The notes beneath the pieces are model-generated. The model searched no databases. It worked only from the letters and a program-made list of their open reading frames with translations, and was not told the DNA's origin. Shown here piece after piece: positions 35,656-44,407 of a DNA stretch of 64,000 nt. The first letter of the stretch is position 1; every line of letters starts with the position of its first letter. The stretch is from Actinomadura violacea. Lineage in GTDB: Bacteria > Actinomycetota > Actinomycetes > Streptosporangiales > Streptosporangiaceae. The stretch is from assembly GCF_017573465.1 (NCBI RefSeq), contig NZ_JAGEPF010000032.1, positions 62,001 through 126,000 on the forward strand. The letters are read 5' to 3'. Both the position numbers and the translations under genes were made by a program.

Positions 35656-36561
35656 ATGAGCCGTGAACCGAAGAACACGATCGCACTCGTCGCGGGCGGC
35701 ACCCGCGGCGCCGGCCGCGGCATCGCCGCCGAGCTGGGCGCCGCGGGCGCCACCGTGTACGTGACGGGGCGCACCACCCGGTCGAACCGGTCGGAGATGG
35801 GGCGTCCCGAGACCATCGAGGAGACGGCGGAGCGCGTGACCGCCGCGGGCGGCGAGGGCATCGCCGTCCAGGTCGACCATCTCGACCCCGCGCAGGTCAC
35901 CGCGCTCGTCCGCCGCATCGAGGACGCGCACGGGCGGCTGGACGTCCTGGTCAACGACGTCTGGGGCGCCGACCACCTGTTCGAGTTCGGCAAGCCGCTG
36001 TGGGAGCAGTCTTTGCAGGACGGCCTCCGGCTGCTGCGGCTGGCGATCGACACGCACGCGATCACCAGCCACTGCGCGCTTCCCCTGCTGATCCGCGAGC
36101 CGGGCGGCCTCGTCGTCGAGATGACCGACGGGACCGCCGAGTACAACGCCCGGTACCGGGAGGAGGTCGGGTTCTTCTACGACCTCGCCAAGAGCGCCGT
36201 CATCCGGATGGCGCTCGCCCAGTCCGTGGAGATCGCACCGCACGGCGCCACCGCGGTCGCGCTCACGCCCGGCTGGCTGCGGTCCGAGGCGATGCTGGAG
36301 CACTTCGGCGTCACCGAGGAGAACTGGCGCGACGGCGCCGCCAAGGAGCCCGGCTTCGGGATCTCCGAGTCGCCCGCCTTCGTCGGACGGGCCGTCGCCG
36401 CGCTCGCCGCCGACCCGGACCGGGCCCGCTGGAACGGCGCGTCGCTGTCCAGCGGCGGCCTCGCGCAGGTCTACGGCTTCACCGACGCCGACGGCAGCCG
36501 TCCCGACTGCTGGCGCTACCTCGCCGACGGGCGGCCCGCCGACCTCACCGGCTACCGCTAG
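35656..36561 (+). CDS. Short-chain dehydrogenase/reductase
   Basis: 301 residues. Rossmann nucleotide motif ALVAGGTRGAGRGIA at about 10-25, VYVTGRTTRSN suggesting NADP preference, an NDVW in place of the usual NNAG, and active-site Tyr-x3-Lys in FFYDLAKSAV near residue 175. The ALTPGWLRSEAMLEHF segment is shared by a large actinobacterial SDR group of unknown substrate. It is monocistronic, facing a convergent MarR gene. Confidence 0.88.
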   Translation: MSREPKNTIALVAGGTRGAGRGIAAELGAAGATVYVTGRTTRSNRSEMGRPETIEETAERVTAAGGEGIAVQVDHLDPAQVTALVRRIEDAHGRLDVLVNDVWGADHLFEFGKPLWEQSLQDGLRLLRLAIDTHAITSHCALPLLIREPGGLVVEMTDGTAEYNARYREEVGFFYDLAKSAVIRMALAQSVEIAPHGATAVALTPGWLRSEAMLEHFGVTEENWRDGAAKEPGFGISESPAFVGRAVAALAADPDRARWNGASLSSGGLAQVYGFTDADGSRPDCWRYLADGRPADLTGYR

Positions 36562-36630
36562 TCCCGCGATCCCCGCCGTCCCGCCCGCGCCCCCGGGCGG
36601 GACGGCCAGCTCAGCGCCGCCGGCGGCGGG

Positions 36631-37110
36631 TCAGAGCAGGCCGTCGAGCTGGTCGGTGAGCCGAGCGAGCGCTGGCAGCGCGGCCCCGATGGCGGCGCGG
36701 TCGGCCTCGTCCAGGCCCTCCAGCGCGGTGTTCAGCCGCCGCTCGTGCGCGCGGGCCCAGGCGGCGAGCTGGTCGCGCCCGGCGTCGGTGAGGGTGACCG
36801 CGGACGCCCGCCGGTCGGCCGGGTCGACGGCCCGCGCCACCAGCCCCGCGGTGATCATCTGCCCGACCAGCCCGCTGACCGTGCTGGTCGCGAGCCGCTG
36901 CCGCGCGGCGAGGTCGCCGATCCGGGCGGGGGAGCGCTCGGCGAGCACCTGCAGCAGCTCGACCTGCGCCATCGGCAGCGTCTCCCACGGGTACTCGGTG
37001 CGGATCGAGGCGCGCAGCGCCCGCCGCAGCCGCGTCACGGTCTCGGTGAGCAGGCGCGCGTCCGTCGCGCGCGCGGGCGTGCCGGTCTCGGGGCGCGGCT
37101 CCTGGGACAT
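36631..37110 (-). CDS. MarR-family transcriptional regulator
   Basis: 159 residues. Winged helix is clear: MAQVELLQVLAERSPARIGD, LAARQRLATSTVSGLVGQM, then wing residues AVDPADRRASAVTLTDAG. The gene is 49 bases downstream of an MFS exporter on the same strand, a common pairing in which the regulator represses the pump. The duplicated TCGGTTACCGA site upstream of the exporter is the likely operator. Confidence 0.92.
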   Translation of the reverse strand: MSQEPRPETGTPARATDARLLTETVTRLRRALRASIRTEYPWETLPMAQVELLQVLAERSPARIGDLAARQRLATSTVSGLVGQMITAGLVARAVDPADRRASAVTLTDAGRDQLAAWARAHERRLNTALEGLDEADRAAIGAALPALARLTDQLDGLL

Positions 37111-37159
37111 GCGGAGAACTCTAGCCCCGCCTCCGGCCGCACCTGCCGGGCTCCCGGCG

Positions 37160-38614
37160 CTAGCCCGGCTCCCCGGTCGCGCGGGCCCGTCCGCCGGTCG
37201 CCGCCCAGGCGGCGGCGACCGTGACCGCCGACGCCGCGAGCAGCACGGCGATCGCCCAGCGCGTCCCGTCGAAGCGCCCGCCGTCCGGTCCGAGATGCAG
37301 CGCCAGCGTGACGAGCGCGACGCCGAGCGCCGTCCCGAGGCTGCGCGCCATGTTGACCAGCCCGCCGCCGGTTCCCGACCACCGCGCCGGTATGGCCTTC
37401 ATGACGAGCGCGTTGTTGGCGGGGGTGAACACGCCGAGCCCGAGCCCGAGGACGGCCGCCTGCGCGGCCAGCCAGCCGGGGGACAGAGGCAGGAACAGCA
37501 GCGCGACCAGGGACACCGCCGCCGTCCCGGCGCCGAGCACGCCGCGGCCGCGGTCGTTCATCTTGCGCAGCAGCGGCTCGCCGCCGACCGCGCCGGCCCC
37601 GAACCCGGCGGGCAGGGCGGTCAGCACGATCCCCGCCAGCAGCTCCGACGAGCCGCGCGCGGTCAGCGCGATCGGCACCAGCACCAGCGGGCCGAACAGC
37701 ACCAGGTAGGCGCCGAGCGCGCCGGCGAGCCCGGCCGACACCGCGCGGACCCGCAGCAGCCCGAGGTCCAGCAGGGGAGAGGGCGCCCGGCGCTGGCGCA
37801 CCGCGAACGCCCGGCCTGCCGCGACCGCCGCCGCGAACAGCGCCGCGACGCCCCACGCCGGCACCGGCAGCCCGGACGCGGCCGAGACGCCGAGCAGGCC
37901 CGCCGTCGTCGCGATCGTCAGCAGGACGGCGCCCGCCCGGTCCAGCTCGCGGGCCTCGTTGCGCTCCCGCGTCCGGGGCAGCAGGTAGTGGCCCGCGACC
38001 AGCGCGATGATCCCGATCGGCACGTTGATGCCGAACACCCAGCGCCAGCCCAGCGTGGACACCAGCGCCCCGCCGACCGTCGGCCCGAGCGCGAGCCCGA
38101 GCGCCTGCGCCGCGGCCTGCACGCCGAGCGCGCCCCGCGTCCGGCCGGGCGGCGCGCTGGTCACCACGAGCGCGACGCTGTTGGCCTGCATCATCGCCGC
38201 ACCGGCGGCCTGCACGACCCGGAACGCGATCAGCGTCCACAGCGTCGGCGCGAGCCCGCATGCCGCCGACGCGATCGTGAACACGCCGAACCCGTGCAGG
38301 TAGAGCAGCTTGCGGCCGCGCGCGTCGGCGAACCGGCCGACCGGGATCAGCAAGGCGACCAGAGTGAGCAGGTAGGCCAGCGACACCCATTCGACGGCCG
38401 CCAGCGAGGCGCCGAACCCCGAGCGCAGGCTGCCGTAGGTGAGGGTGACGACGCTGGCGTCGAGCTGGCCCATGAACGCGCCGAAGCAGACCGTGGCGAC
38501 CGCGAGCCACCAGGCGCGGGGATGCTCGCGCACCCGGTCCGGCCGCGGCCGCTCCTGCACGAGCACGGCGGGCAGCCGCCGCAGGACCGGCCGTTCCGTC
38601 AGTTGAGCGCCCAC
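37160..38614 (-). CDS. MFS drug exporter, DHA2-like (14-helix)
   Basis: 484 residues from GTG 38614 (GGAGGTGAC directly upstream; GTG 38653 is in frame but without a ribosome site). Motifs of the major facilitator superfamily: LDASVVTLTYGSLRSGF in helix 1, GRFADARGRKLLYLHGF between helices 2 and 3, and the antiporter motif ALGLALGPTVGGALV in helix 5. It probably expels a toxic compound and is followed by its MarR regulator. The upstream 150 bases hold the operator. Confidence 0.92.
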   Translation of the reverse strand: MGAQLTERPVLRRLPAVLVQERPRPDRVREHPRAWWLAVATVCFGAFMGQLDASVVTLTYGSLRSGFGASLAAVEWVSLAYLLTLVALLIPVGRFADARGRKLLYLHGFGVFTIASAACGLAPTLWTLIAFRVVQAAGAAMMQANSVALVVTSAPPGRTRGALGVQAAAQALGLALGPTVGGALVSTLGWRWVFGINVPIGIIALVAGHYLLPRTRERNEARELDRAGAVLLTIATTAGLLGVSAASGLPVPAWGVAALFAAAVAAGRAFAVRQRRAPSPLLDLGLLRVRAVSAGLAGALGAYLVLFGPLVLVPIALTARGSSELLAGIVLTALPAGFGAGAVGGEPLLRKMNDRGRGVLGAGTAAVSLVALLFLPLSPGWLAAQAAVLGLGLGVFTPANNALVMKAIPARWSGTGGGLVNMARSLGTALGVALVTLALHLGPDGGRFDGTRWAIAVLLAASAVTVAAAWAATGGRARATGEPG

Positions 38615-38680
38615 GTCACCTCCGGCCGCGACCGCCTCCCGGCGCCGCGGCACGTCTCACCGTCACCACTGCACAAAGAT

Positions 38681-38717
38681 ACATCGGTTACCGAAATGTT
38701 CGGTTACCGACCGATGT
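38681..38717. promoter_or_regulatory. Tandem palindromic operator of the MFS-marR unit
   Basis: TCGGTTACCGA occurs twice (38684-38694 and 38700-38710), 16 bases start to start, inside outer arms ACATCGGT (38681-38688) and ACCGATGT (38710-38717). It is 67 bases upstream of the exporter start. Confidence 0.6.
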
Positions 38718-38764
38718 GTCCGTGGTCACAGTCATGGCCGCCGGATCAGGGGCGAGGGCGCAGG

Positions 38765-39730
38765 TCAGAGGCCGTACAGGGCGGCGAGACGGGCCGCCGC
38801 GTCCGCCATGCGCTCACGCAGCGCCGGCGGGCCGAGCACCTCGGCCTCCGCCCCCAGCCGCATCAGCTGCGACGCCGCGACCTCCAGCGACTCGACCGGC
38901 AGCACGGTGGCCCGCCAGCCGCGCCCGTCGGGCTCGCCGGCGCTCCCGGCGGCCTGCTCCGCGGCGACCGGCTCCACCGCGAACCGCAGCAGCCGCATCC
39001 CGGCCGGGCTCAGCCGCACCGAGACCTCCTCGCGCAGCATCGACCGGACGAACGCCGCGGCCTGCCCCGTCCAGTGCCCGGCGAGGTCGAACGCCTCGTC
39101 CCGCTCGAACACCGCGCCGGTCTCCTCGACCGCCGTGACCCGGTCGACCCGGTACGTGCGGGGCTGCCCGCCGACCCGCCCGACCAGGTACCAGGTGCCG
39201 TTCTTGAGCACGAGCCCGTACGGGTCGACGGTCCGCTTCACCTCGCGGTCCTTGCGGTAGCGGAGCACGACCGTCTCGTCCCGCCACACCGCGCGCGCGA
39301 GATCGGGCAGCAGCGCCGGCGTCTCCGCGTCGCCGAACCAGCCGGGGGCGTCCAGGTGGAAGCGCTGCCCGGCCCGCGCCGGCGCGTCCCGCAGCGAGGC
39401 CGGCAGGGCCGCGAGGACCTTCAGCTCGGCGGCCGCGACCGCGTCGCCGAGCCCCATCTCCCCGGCCGGGCCCGGCAGCCCGGACAGGAACAGCGCCTCG
39501 GCCTCCTCCCGGCTCAGCCCCGTCAGCCGCGTCCGGTAGCCGCCCACCAGGCGGTACCCGCCGTTGCGCCCCTGGTCGGCGTAGACCGGCACCCCGGCCG
39601 ACGACAGCGCCTCCACGTCCCGGTAGACGGTCCGCTCCGACACCTCCAGCTCCCGGGCCAGCTCGCCCGCCGTCATCGTCCCCCGCGACTGCAGGAGCAG
39701 GACGAGCGAGATCAACCGGGCGGCGCGCAT
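38765..39730 (-). CDS. YafY-type regulator with HTH_11 and WYL domains
   Basis: 321 residues. The N-terminal HTH_11 motif is complete (RLISLVLLLQSRGTMTAGEL, ELEVSERTVYRDVEALSSAG, GGYRLVGGYRTRLTGLS). The WYL domain follows at about 140-215, with NGTWYLVGRVGGQPRTYRVDRV, and a C-terminal WCX part with ALYGL at the end. WYL regulators bind nucleotides or nucleic acids and regulate stress, DNA repair and defence genes. It is divergent from adenosine deaminase, across 110 bases. Confidence 0.92.
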   Translation of the reverse strand: MRAARLISLVLLLQSRGTMTAGELARELEVSERTVYRDVEALSSAGVPVYADQGRNGGYRLVGGYRTRLTGLSREEAEALFLSGLPGPAGEMGLGDAVAAAELKVLAALPASLRDAPARAGQRFHLDAPGWFGDAETPALLPDLARAVWRDETVVLRYRKDREVKRTVDPYGLVLKNGTWYLVGRVGGQPRTYRVDRVTAVEETGAVFERDEAFDLAGHWTGQAAAFVRSMLREEVSVRLSPAGMRLLRFAVEPVAAEQAAGSAGEPDGRGWRATVLPVESLEVAASQLMRLGAEAEVLGPPALRERMADAAARLAALYGL

Positions 39731-39840
39731 GCCCCCATTCTCGCCGGGACCGCGGCCCCGCCGGCCGTTCCTGACAATCTTGTGGCAGGTTGCCCGGATT
39801 TCGCTGTTCCGGCAGGCCGGACGGCTGTTAGCTTCGCCGC

Positions 39841-40872
39841 GTGCTGACCGACACCTCCCCCATCGAGGCGTTCATCGACGCCCTCCCCAAGGTCGAGCTC
39901 CACGTCCACCTCGTGGGCTCCGCCTCCGTCCCCACCGTCCTCGAACTGGCCCGCCGCCACCCCGACGGCCCCGTCCCCGTGGACGAGCGCGAACTGCGCG
40001 CCTTCTACGAGTTCCGCGACTTCCCGCACTTCGCCGAGGTGTACGAGGCGGTGTCGAGCCTCGTCCGGACCCCTGAGGACGTCGGGACCCTCGTCCTCGG
40101 CACCGCCCGCGACCTCGCCGCGCAGAACGCCCGCTACGTCGAGCTGACCGTCACCCCCTACACCCACCAGCGCGCCGGCATGCCGATGCCCGAGATCACC
40201 GAGGCGCTCGACCACGCCGTCCGCGAGGCCCGCGCCCGGCACGGGATCCGCGTCGCCTACATCTTCGACATCCCCGGCGAGTTCGGCGCCGACGGCGCCC
40301 GCGGCACCCTCGACCACGCGCTCGCCCACCCGCCCGAGGCGCTCGTCGGGTTCGGCCTCGGCGGCATCGAGCAGTGCCGCCCGCCGCACCGGGACGCGTT
40401 CCGCGACGCCTTCCGCGCCGCCCGCGCGGCCGGGCTGCGCAGCCTCCCGCACGCCGGCGAGATGACCGGCCCGGAGACGGTCTGGGAGGCCCTCGACGGG
40501 CTCGGCGCCGAGCGCATCGGCCACGGCACCAGCTGCCTGGACGACCCGCGCCTCGCCGCGCACCTGCGCGAGACGCAGATCCCGCTGGAGGTGTGCCCCA
40601 CGTCCAACCTGCGGACCGGGCAGGTCGCCTCGCTCGCAGAGCACCCGCTGCCGCGCATGCTGGAGGAGGGGCTGTTCGTCACGCTGAACAGCGACGACCC
40701 GCCCATGTTCGACACCACGCTGACCGGCGAGTACCGCGTCGCCGCCGAGGTGTTCGGGCTCGGCCGCGCCGACCTGGCCGCCCTCGCCCGCAACGCCGTC
40801 ACCGCCTCGTCCCTCGACGAGGCCGGGCGCCGCGCCGTCACGGCCGAGATCGACGCGCTGCTGCAGGGCTAG
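39841..40872 (+). CDS. Adenosine deaminase family protein
   Basis: 343 residues. Metal ligands His21 and His23 are in PKVELHVHL, followed by SLPHAGE (His and the catalytic Glu are seen in HAGE near 205), ERIGHGTS, and LNSDDP with the metal-binding Asp. The Gly-Ser after HVHL is VGS where adenosine deaminases often have DGS or LGS, so the exact purine substrate may differ; aminofutalosine deaminases of menaquinone synthesis belong to the same family. The reaction is hydrolytic deamination of an adenosine-type nucleoside. Confidence 0.88.
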   Translation: MLTDTSPIEAFIDALPKVELHVHLVGSASVPTVLELARRHPDGPVPVDERELRAFYEFRDFPHFAEVYEAVSSLVRTPEDVGTLVLGTARDLAAQNARYVELTVTPYTHQRAGMPMPEITEALDHAVREARARHGIRVAYIFDIPGEFGADGARGTLDHALAHPPEALVGFGLGGIEQCRPPHRDAFRDAFRAARAAGLRSLPHAGEMTGPETVWEALDGLGAERIGHGTSCLDDPRLAAHLRETQIPLEVCPTSNLRTGQVASLAEHPLPRMLEEGLFVTLNSDDPPMFDTTLTGEYRVAAEVFGLGRADLAALARNAVTASSLDEAGRRAVTAEIDALLQG

Positions 40873-40884
40873 CGGGCCGGGCGG

Positions 40885-42132
40885 CTAACCCCAGGCCATG
40901 CGGCGCCAGGGGCTCGCCGGGTCGTCGGCGAGGATGCGGTGCCCGGCGAGGGACCGGTCGTACCACTCGCCGAACTCGCCCTCGTCGAAGCGCAGCATCC
41001 GGCCGAGGACGTACCCCGACGAGAACGACGTCCACGACCCGTAGACCTGGTTGGCGCGGTGGCCGGCGACCAGGACGCACTTCTCGGCCTCCTCGGCGTC
41101 GCAGTAGCCCGCGTTCAGGCCCCAGCGCGCCATGTTCACCGCGCGGCCGAAGTCGTAGCCGTACACGCTCTCGACGCGGCCGTCCGGCGCCAGCAGGCCG
41201 TCCGCGCGGAACCGCGCCTCGTACCGCCGGACCAGCTCCGACAGCGCGACGACCTGCTCGACCGTCTCGTCGGAGATGTCGCGTTCGCGGCACCAGGCGA
41301 CGATCGCCGCCCGCCACGCCTGGGGGTCGGTGCCGCGGCCGCGCTGGTCGAGCACCATCTGGATCGCCGGGTCGCTGTTCTCGGCGTCCAGCAGCCGGTC
41401 GATCTGCTCGCGCCAGCCCGCGGCGTCGGTGATCCCCCAGTCGCGTTCCAGCAGGACGCGGTCGTCGCGGGCGCCGTCCGGGGTGGACAGCGTGTTCCAC
41501 GGCACGCCGTTCCCGACCGCGAGGTGCGCGCCGACCGCGAGGGCCGCCGCGAGCCGCCCCCACGCGGCGTTGTCGGGATCGGTGACGAGGACGTCGTGGT
41601 CGCGGTCGGGACGGCGCTCGGCGTCCGCGAGCAGCGCGGCCACCTGCCGGTGCCCGTCGCCGCCCGGCGGCATCGCCGCCAGCAGGTCCCGCAGCGGGCC
41701 GAGCGCGGCGCGCGGACCCGCGTCCTTCACGATCAGCCGCGCCGCGTGCACGCCCGCGACGTCGGCGCGCTTGTGGTCCTGGACGGACCGGAAGGCCGCC
41801 ATCGCGCCCCACGCCCGGCGCGCCGCGTCGCCCGTCCGCCCGGCCGCAGCCAGGACGTGCGCGGCCTGCCCGTCCAGCGTCGCGCGGACCTCCGGCCCGC
41901 CGGGCAGCGCCGCGGCCGCCCGCTCGGCGCCGTCCAGGACCCGCAGCGCCTCGTCCACCCGCCCGGCCGCGGCCAGCGCGCGCGCCTGCCGGGCCCGGAC
42001 GGCGACGGACGACGCCCGGTCCCCGCGCGCCTCGGCGTCCTGCGCCGCGGACGCGTACGCCCCCGCGGCCTCCTCCGGGCGGCCCTGCCGCTCGTACTTG
42101 CGGGCCCGGTCGAGCATGGCCTGAAACGTCAT
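40885..42132 (-). CDS. DUF1266 domain protein with N-terminal TPR-like region
   Basis: 415 residues from ATG 42132 (CGGAGGGATCG upstream). Residues 1-150 are Ala-rich helical repeats of TPR type (YERQGRPEEAAGAYASAAQ, ARALAAAGRVDEALRVL). The C-terminal half matches DUF1266: WGITDAAGWREQIDRLL, YDFGRAVNMARWGLNAGYCDAEEAE, YGSWTSFSSGYVLGRM. DUF1266 occurs near immunity and secretion loci in other bacteria, but function is unknown. It is 40 bases downstream of its neighbour's stop on the same strand, so an operon is possible. Confidence 0.85.
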   Translation of the reverse strand: MTFQAMLDRARKYERQGRPEEAAGAYASAAQDAEARGDRASSVAVRARQARALAAAGRVDEALRVLDGAERAAAALPGGPEVRATLDGQAAHVLAAAGRTGDAARRAWGAMAAFRSVQDHKRADVAGVHAARLIVKDAGPRAALGPLRDLLAAMPPGGDGHRQVAALLADAERRPDRDHDVLVTDPDNAAWGRLAAALAVGAHLAVGNGVPWNTLSTPDGARDDRVLLERDWGITDAAGWREQIDRLLDAENSDPAIQMVLDQRGRGTDPQAWRAAIVAWCRERDISDETVEQVVALSELVRRYEARFRADGLLAPDGRVESVYGYDFGRAVNMARWGLNAGYCDAEEAEKCVLVAGHRANQVYGSWTSFSSGYVLGRMLRFDEGEFGEWYDRSLAGHRILADDPASPWRRMAWG

Positions 42133-42172
42133 CGATCCCTCCGATACGGCGCATACCGTATCGGGACGCCGG

Positions 42173-44242
42173 TCAGCCGGTCGCGCTGATCTCCACGCGG
42201 GTGTCGTGGAACACCGGGCCGCCGCCGAGGTCGGTGGCGCGCTCGTCCACCACCGCGTTCGCGTTCGAGCCGCCCGCGAACCGCGGCCAGTGCCCCTTCG
42301 TCGTCGCCGCGACACCGGGCCTGACCTGGTCGGACACCTGCAGGACGGCCTCAAAGGAGCCGCGCTCGTTCGCGACCCGCACCCGCTGCCCGTCGGCGAG
42401 GCCGCGGGACGCCGCGTCGTCCGGATGCACCCGGACGGTCAGCTCGCCGGCGCGGCGCCGCAGCTCCGGGTTGTTGCCGAACTGGGTGTTGAGGAACTCG
42501 TGCGACGCCGCCGAGATCAGCGCGAGCGGGTAAAGCCGTGCCCGCTCCGGATCCGCGACCTCGGCCGGCGGGACGTATCCGGCCAGCGGGTCCGCTCCGG
42601 CCCCCGCCGCCCGCGCCGAACGGAACTCCAGCCGCCCCGACGGTGTCGGGAACCCGTCCGCGTACGGGACGAACGGGTCCGGCACCGCCAGCCGGGCGAA
42701 CCCCTCCTTGCGGAGCCGGTCCAGCGTGACGCCCGCCATCCACGGATGGTCCGAGGCGAGGAGCTGCTCGGCGAGCTGCTCGTCGGAGTCGTACACGGCC
42801 GGCTCCTCGATGCCCATCCTGCGCGCCAGCCGCCGGAACGTCTCCGACGTCGGCAGGCACTCGCCGGGCGGCGCCACCGCCGGCTCGTTCCAGGTCAGGT
42901 GCAGGTGGCCGTAGCCCTCGTGCAGGTCGGCGTGCTCGTGCTGCGCCGTCGCCGGCAGCACGATGTCGGCGTAGTCCACGGTGTCGGTCGGGAACTGCTC
43001 CAGCACCACCGTGAACAGGTCCTCGCGCGCGAGGCCGCGCCGCACCTTGTTCTGGTGCGGTGTGCTGCCCGCGGGGTTCGCCGCGATGACGAACAGCGCC
43101 TTGACCGGCGGGTCCTGGACGTCCAGCAGCCCCTCGCCGAGCCGGGCCATCGACAGCGTCCGCACCGGGCCCGGGCGCAGGTCGTCGCGGTAGAGCGCCG
43201 CCTTGTTCAGCTTGATGTGCCCCGACGTCGAGAACGCGAGGCCGCCGCCGTGCCGCCGCCAGTCCCCGGTGACCGCCGGGATGCCCGCCAGCACGCGCAG
43301 CGTCGCCCCACCGCCCGCATGCCGCTGGATGCCCTGCGTGGCGCGGATGGCGGTCGGACGGGTGCAGGCGATCCGCTCGCCCAGCGCGACGATGTCCGCC
43401 ACCGGGACGCCCGTGATCTCCGCGGCCCGCTCCGGCGGGAACTCCGCGATCCGCTCTCGGAACTCCTCCCAGCCCTGCGTGTGGTTCCGCAGGAACTCCT
43501 CGTCCTGCGCGCCGAGCCCGACGATCACGTTCAGCAGCCCGAGCGCGAGCGCCGCGTCCGTGCCGGGCAGCGGCGCCAGGTGCTCGTCGGCCTGCTGCGC
43601 CGTCCGCGTCCGGACCGGGTCGATCGCCACCAGGTGCGCCCCGGCCTTGCGCGCGTCCTGGACGAACTTCCACACGTGGTGCCCGCTGGTCAGCGGATTC
43701 GTCCCCCACAGCAGGACCAGCTTCGCGTGCGCAAGATCCTGCGGATCCATGCCGCCCGCGGACCCGATCGTCGCCTTCAGCCCTGCGGCCCCCGCCGCCG
43801 AGCAGATGTCCACCGCATGCGCCGACGCGCCCAGCGCGTTGAAGAACCGGCGCCCGCCGAAGCCCTCGCAGCCCTGCAGGTAGCCGAGCGTGCCCGTCCC
43901 CCAGTAGGGCCAGACCGCCTCGCCGCCGTGCTCGGCGATCACGCCGCGCAGCCGCCCGGCGATCTCGTCCAGCGCCTCGTCCCAGCTGATCCGCTCGAAC
44001 CGGCCCTCGCCCTTCGCGCCGACGCGCCGCATCGGGTACAGGATCCGGTCCGGCTGCTCCGCCCGCTCCAGCCACCGGTTCACCTTGGTGCACAGCGCCC
44101 CGCGCGTGTACGGGTGATCGGGGTTGCCGCGCAGCCGCACGGCCTTCCCGTCCCGGACGGTCACCACCCACGAGCACCCGTCGGGGCAGTCCAACGGGCA
44201 CGCCCCCAGCACCTTCAGCCCGGACCGCGCCGCGTCGACCAT
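42173..44242 (-). CDS. Molybdopterin-dependent oxidoreductase (BisC/formate dehydrogenase superfamily)
   Basis: 689 residues from ATG 44242 (AGGGGGTTCGAAG upstream); the longer frame into the thyX region is an artefact. An iron-sulfur site is formed by Cys15, Cys19, Cys23 and Cys51 (CPLDCPDGC, then ALCTKV). Bis-MGD binding blocks include VLLWGTNPLTSGHH, FVIAANPAGSTPHQ and the C-terminal molydopterin-binding domain with HPDDAASRGLADGQRVRV. The Cys in DICSAAG near residue 138 is a candidate Mo ligand. No TAT signal, so it is cytoplasmic. No electron-transfer subunit is adjacent; substrate unknown. Confidence 0.9.
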   Translation of the reverse strand: MVDAARSGLKVLGACPLDCPDGCSWVVTVRDGKAVRLRGNPDHPYTRGALCTKVNRWLERAEQPDRILYPMRRVGAKGEGRFERISWDEALDEIAGRLRGVIAEHGGEAVWPYWGTGTLGYLQGCEGFGGRRFFNALGASAHAVDICSAAGAAGLKATIGSAGGMDPQDLAHAKLVLLWGTNPLTSGHHVWKFVQDARKAGAHLVAIDPVRTRTAQQADEHLAPLPGTDAALALGLLNVIVGLGAQDEEFLRNHTQGWEEFRERIAEFPPERAAEITGVPVADIVALGERIACTRPTAIRATQGIQRHAGGGATLRVLAGIPAVTGDWRRHGGGLAFSTSGHIKLNKAALYRDDLRPGPVRTLSMARLGEGLLDVQDPPVKALFVIAANPAGSTPHQNKVRRGLAREDLFTVVLEQFPTDTVDYADIVLPATAQHEHADLHEGYGHLHLTWNEPAVAPPGECLPTSETFRRLARRMGIEEPAVYDSDEQLAEQLLASDHPWMAGVTLDRLRKEGFARLAVPDPFVPYADGFPTPSGRLEFRSARAAGAGADPLAGYVPPAEVADPERARLYPLALISAASHEFLNTQFGNNPELRRRAGELTVRVHPDDAASRGLADGQRVRVANERGSFEAVLQVSDQVRPGVAATTKGHWPRFAGGSNANAVVDERATDLGGGPVFHDTRVEISATG

Positions 44243-44407
44243 CTTCGAACCCCCTAGCAGGTGAAACCTCTCCAGTGTCCGACATAACCACATGAGCGTC
44301 GTCCCAGGACATCCATTACACGCGCTCCCCGGCACCCGGGTCGCGGCCGCCCCGGCGGGGTGGTTTCCTATAGGGCGACGGAACCGGCCCGGTGGGGGGA
44401 AAACGAA

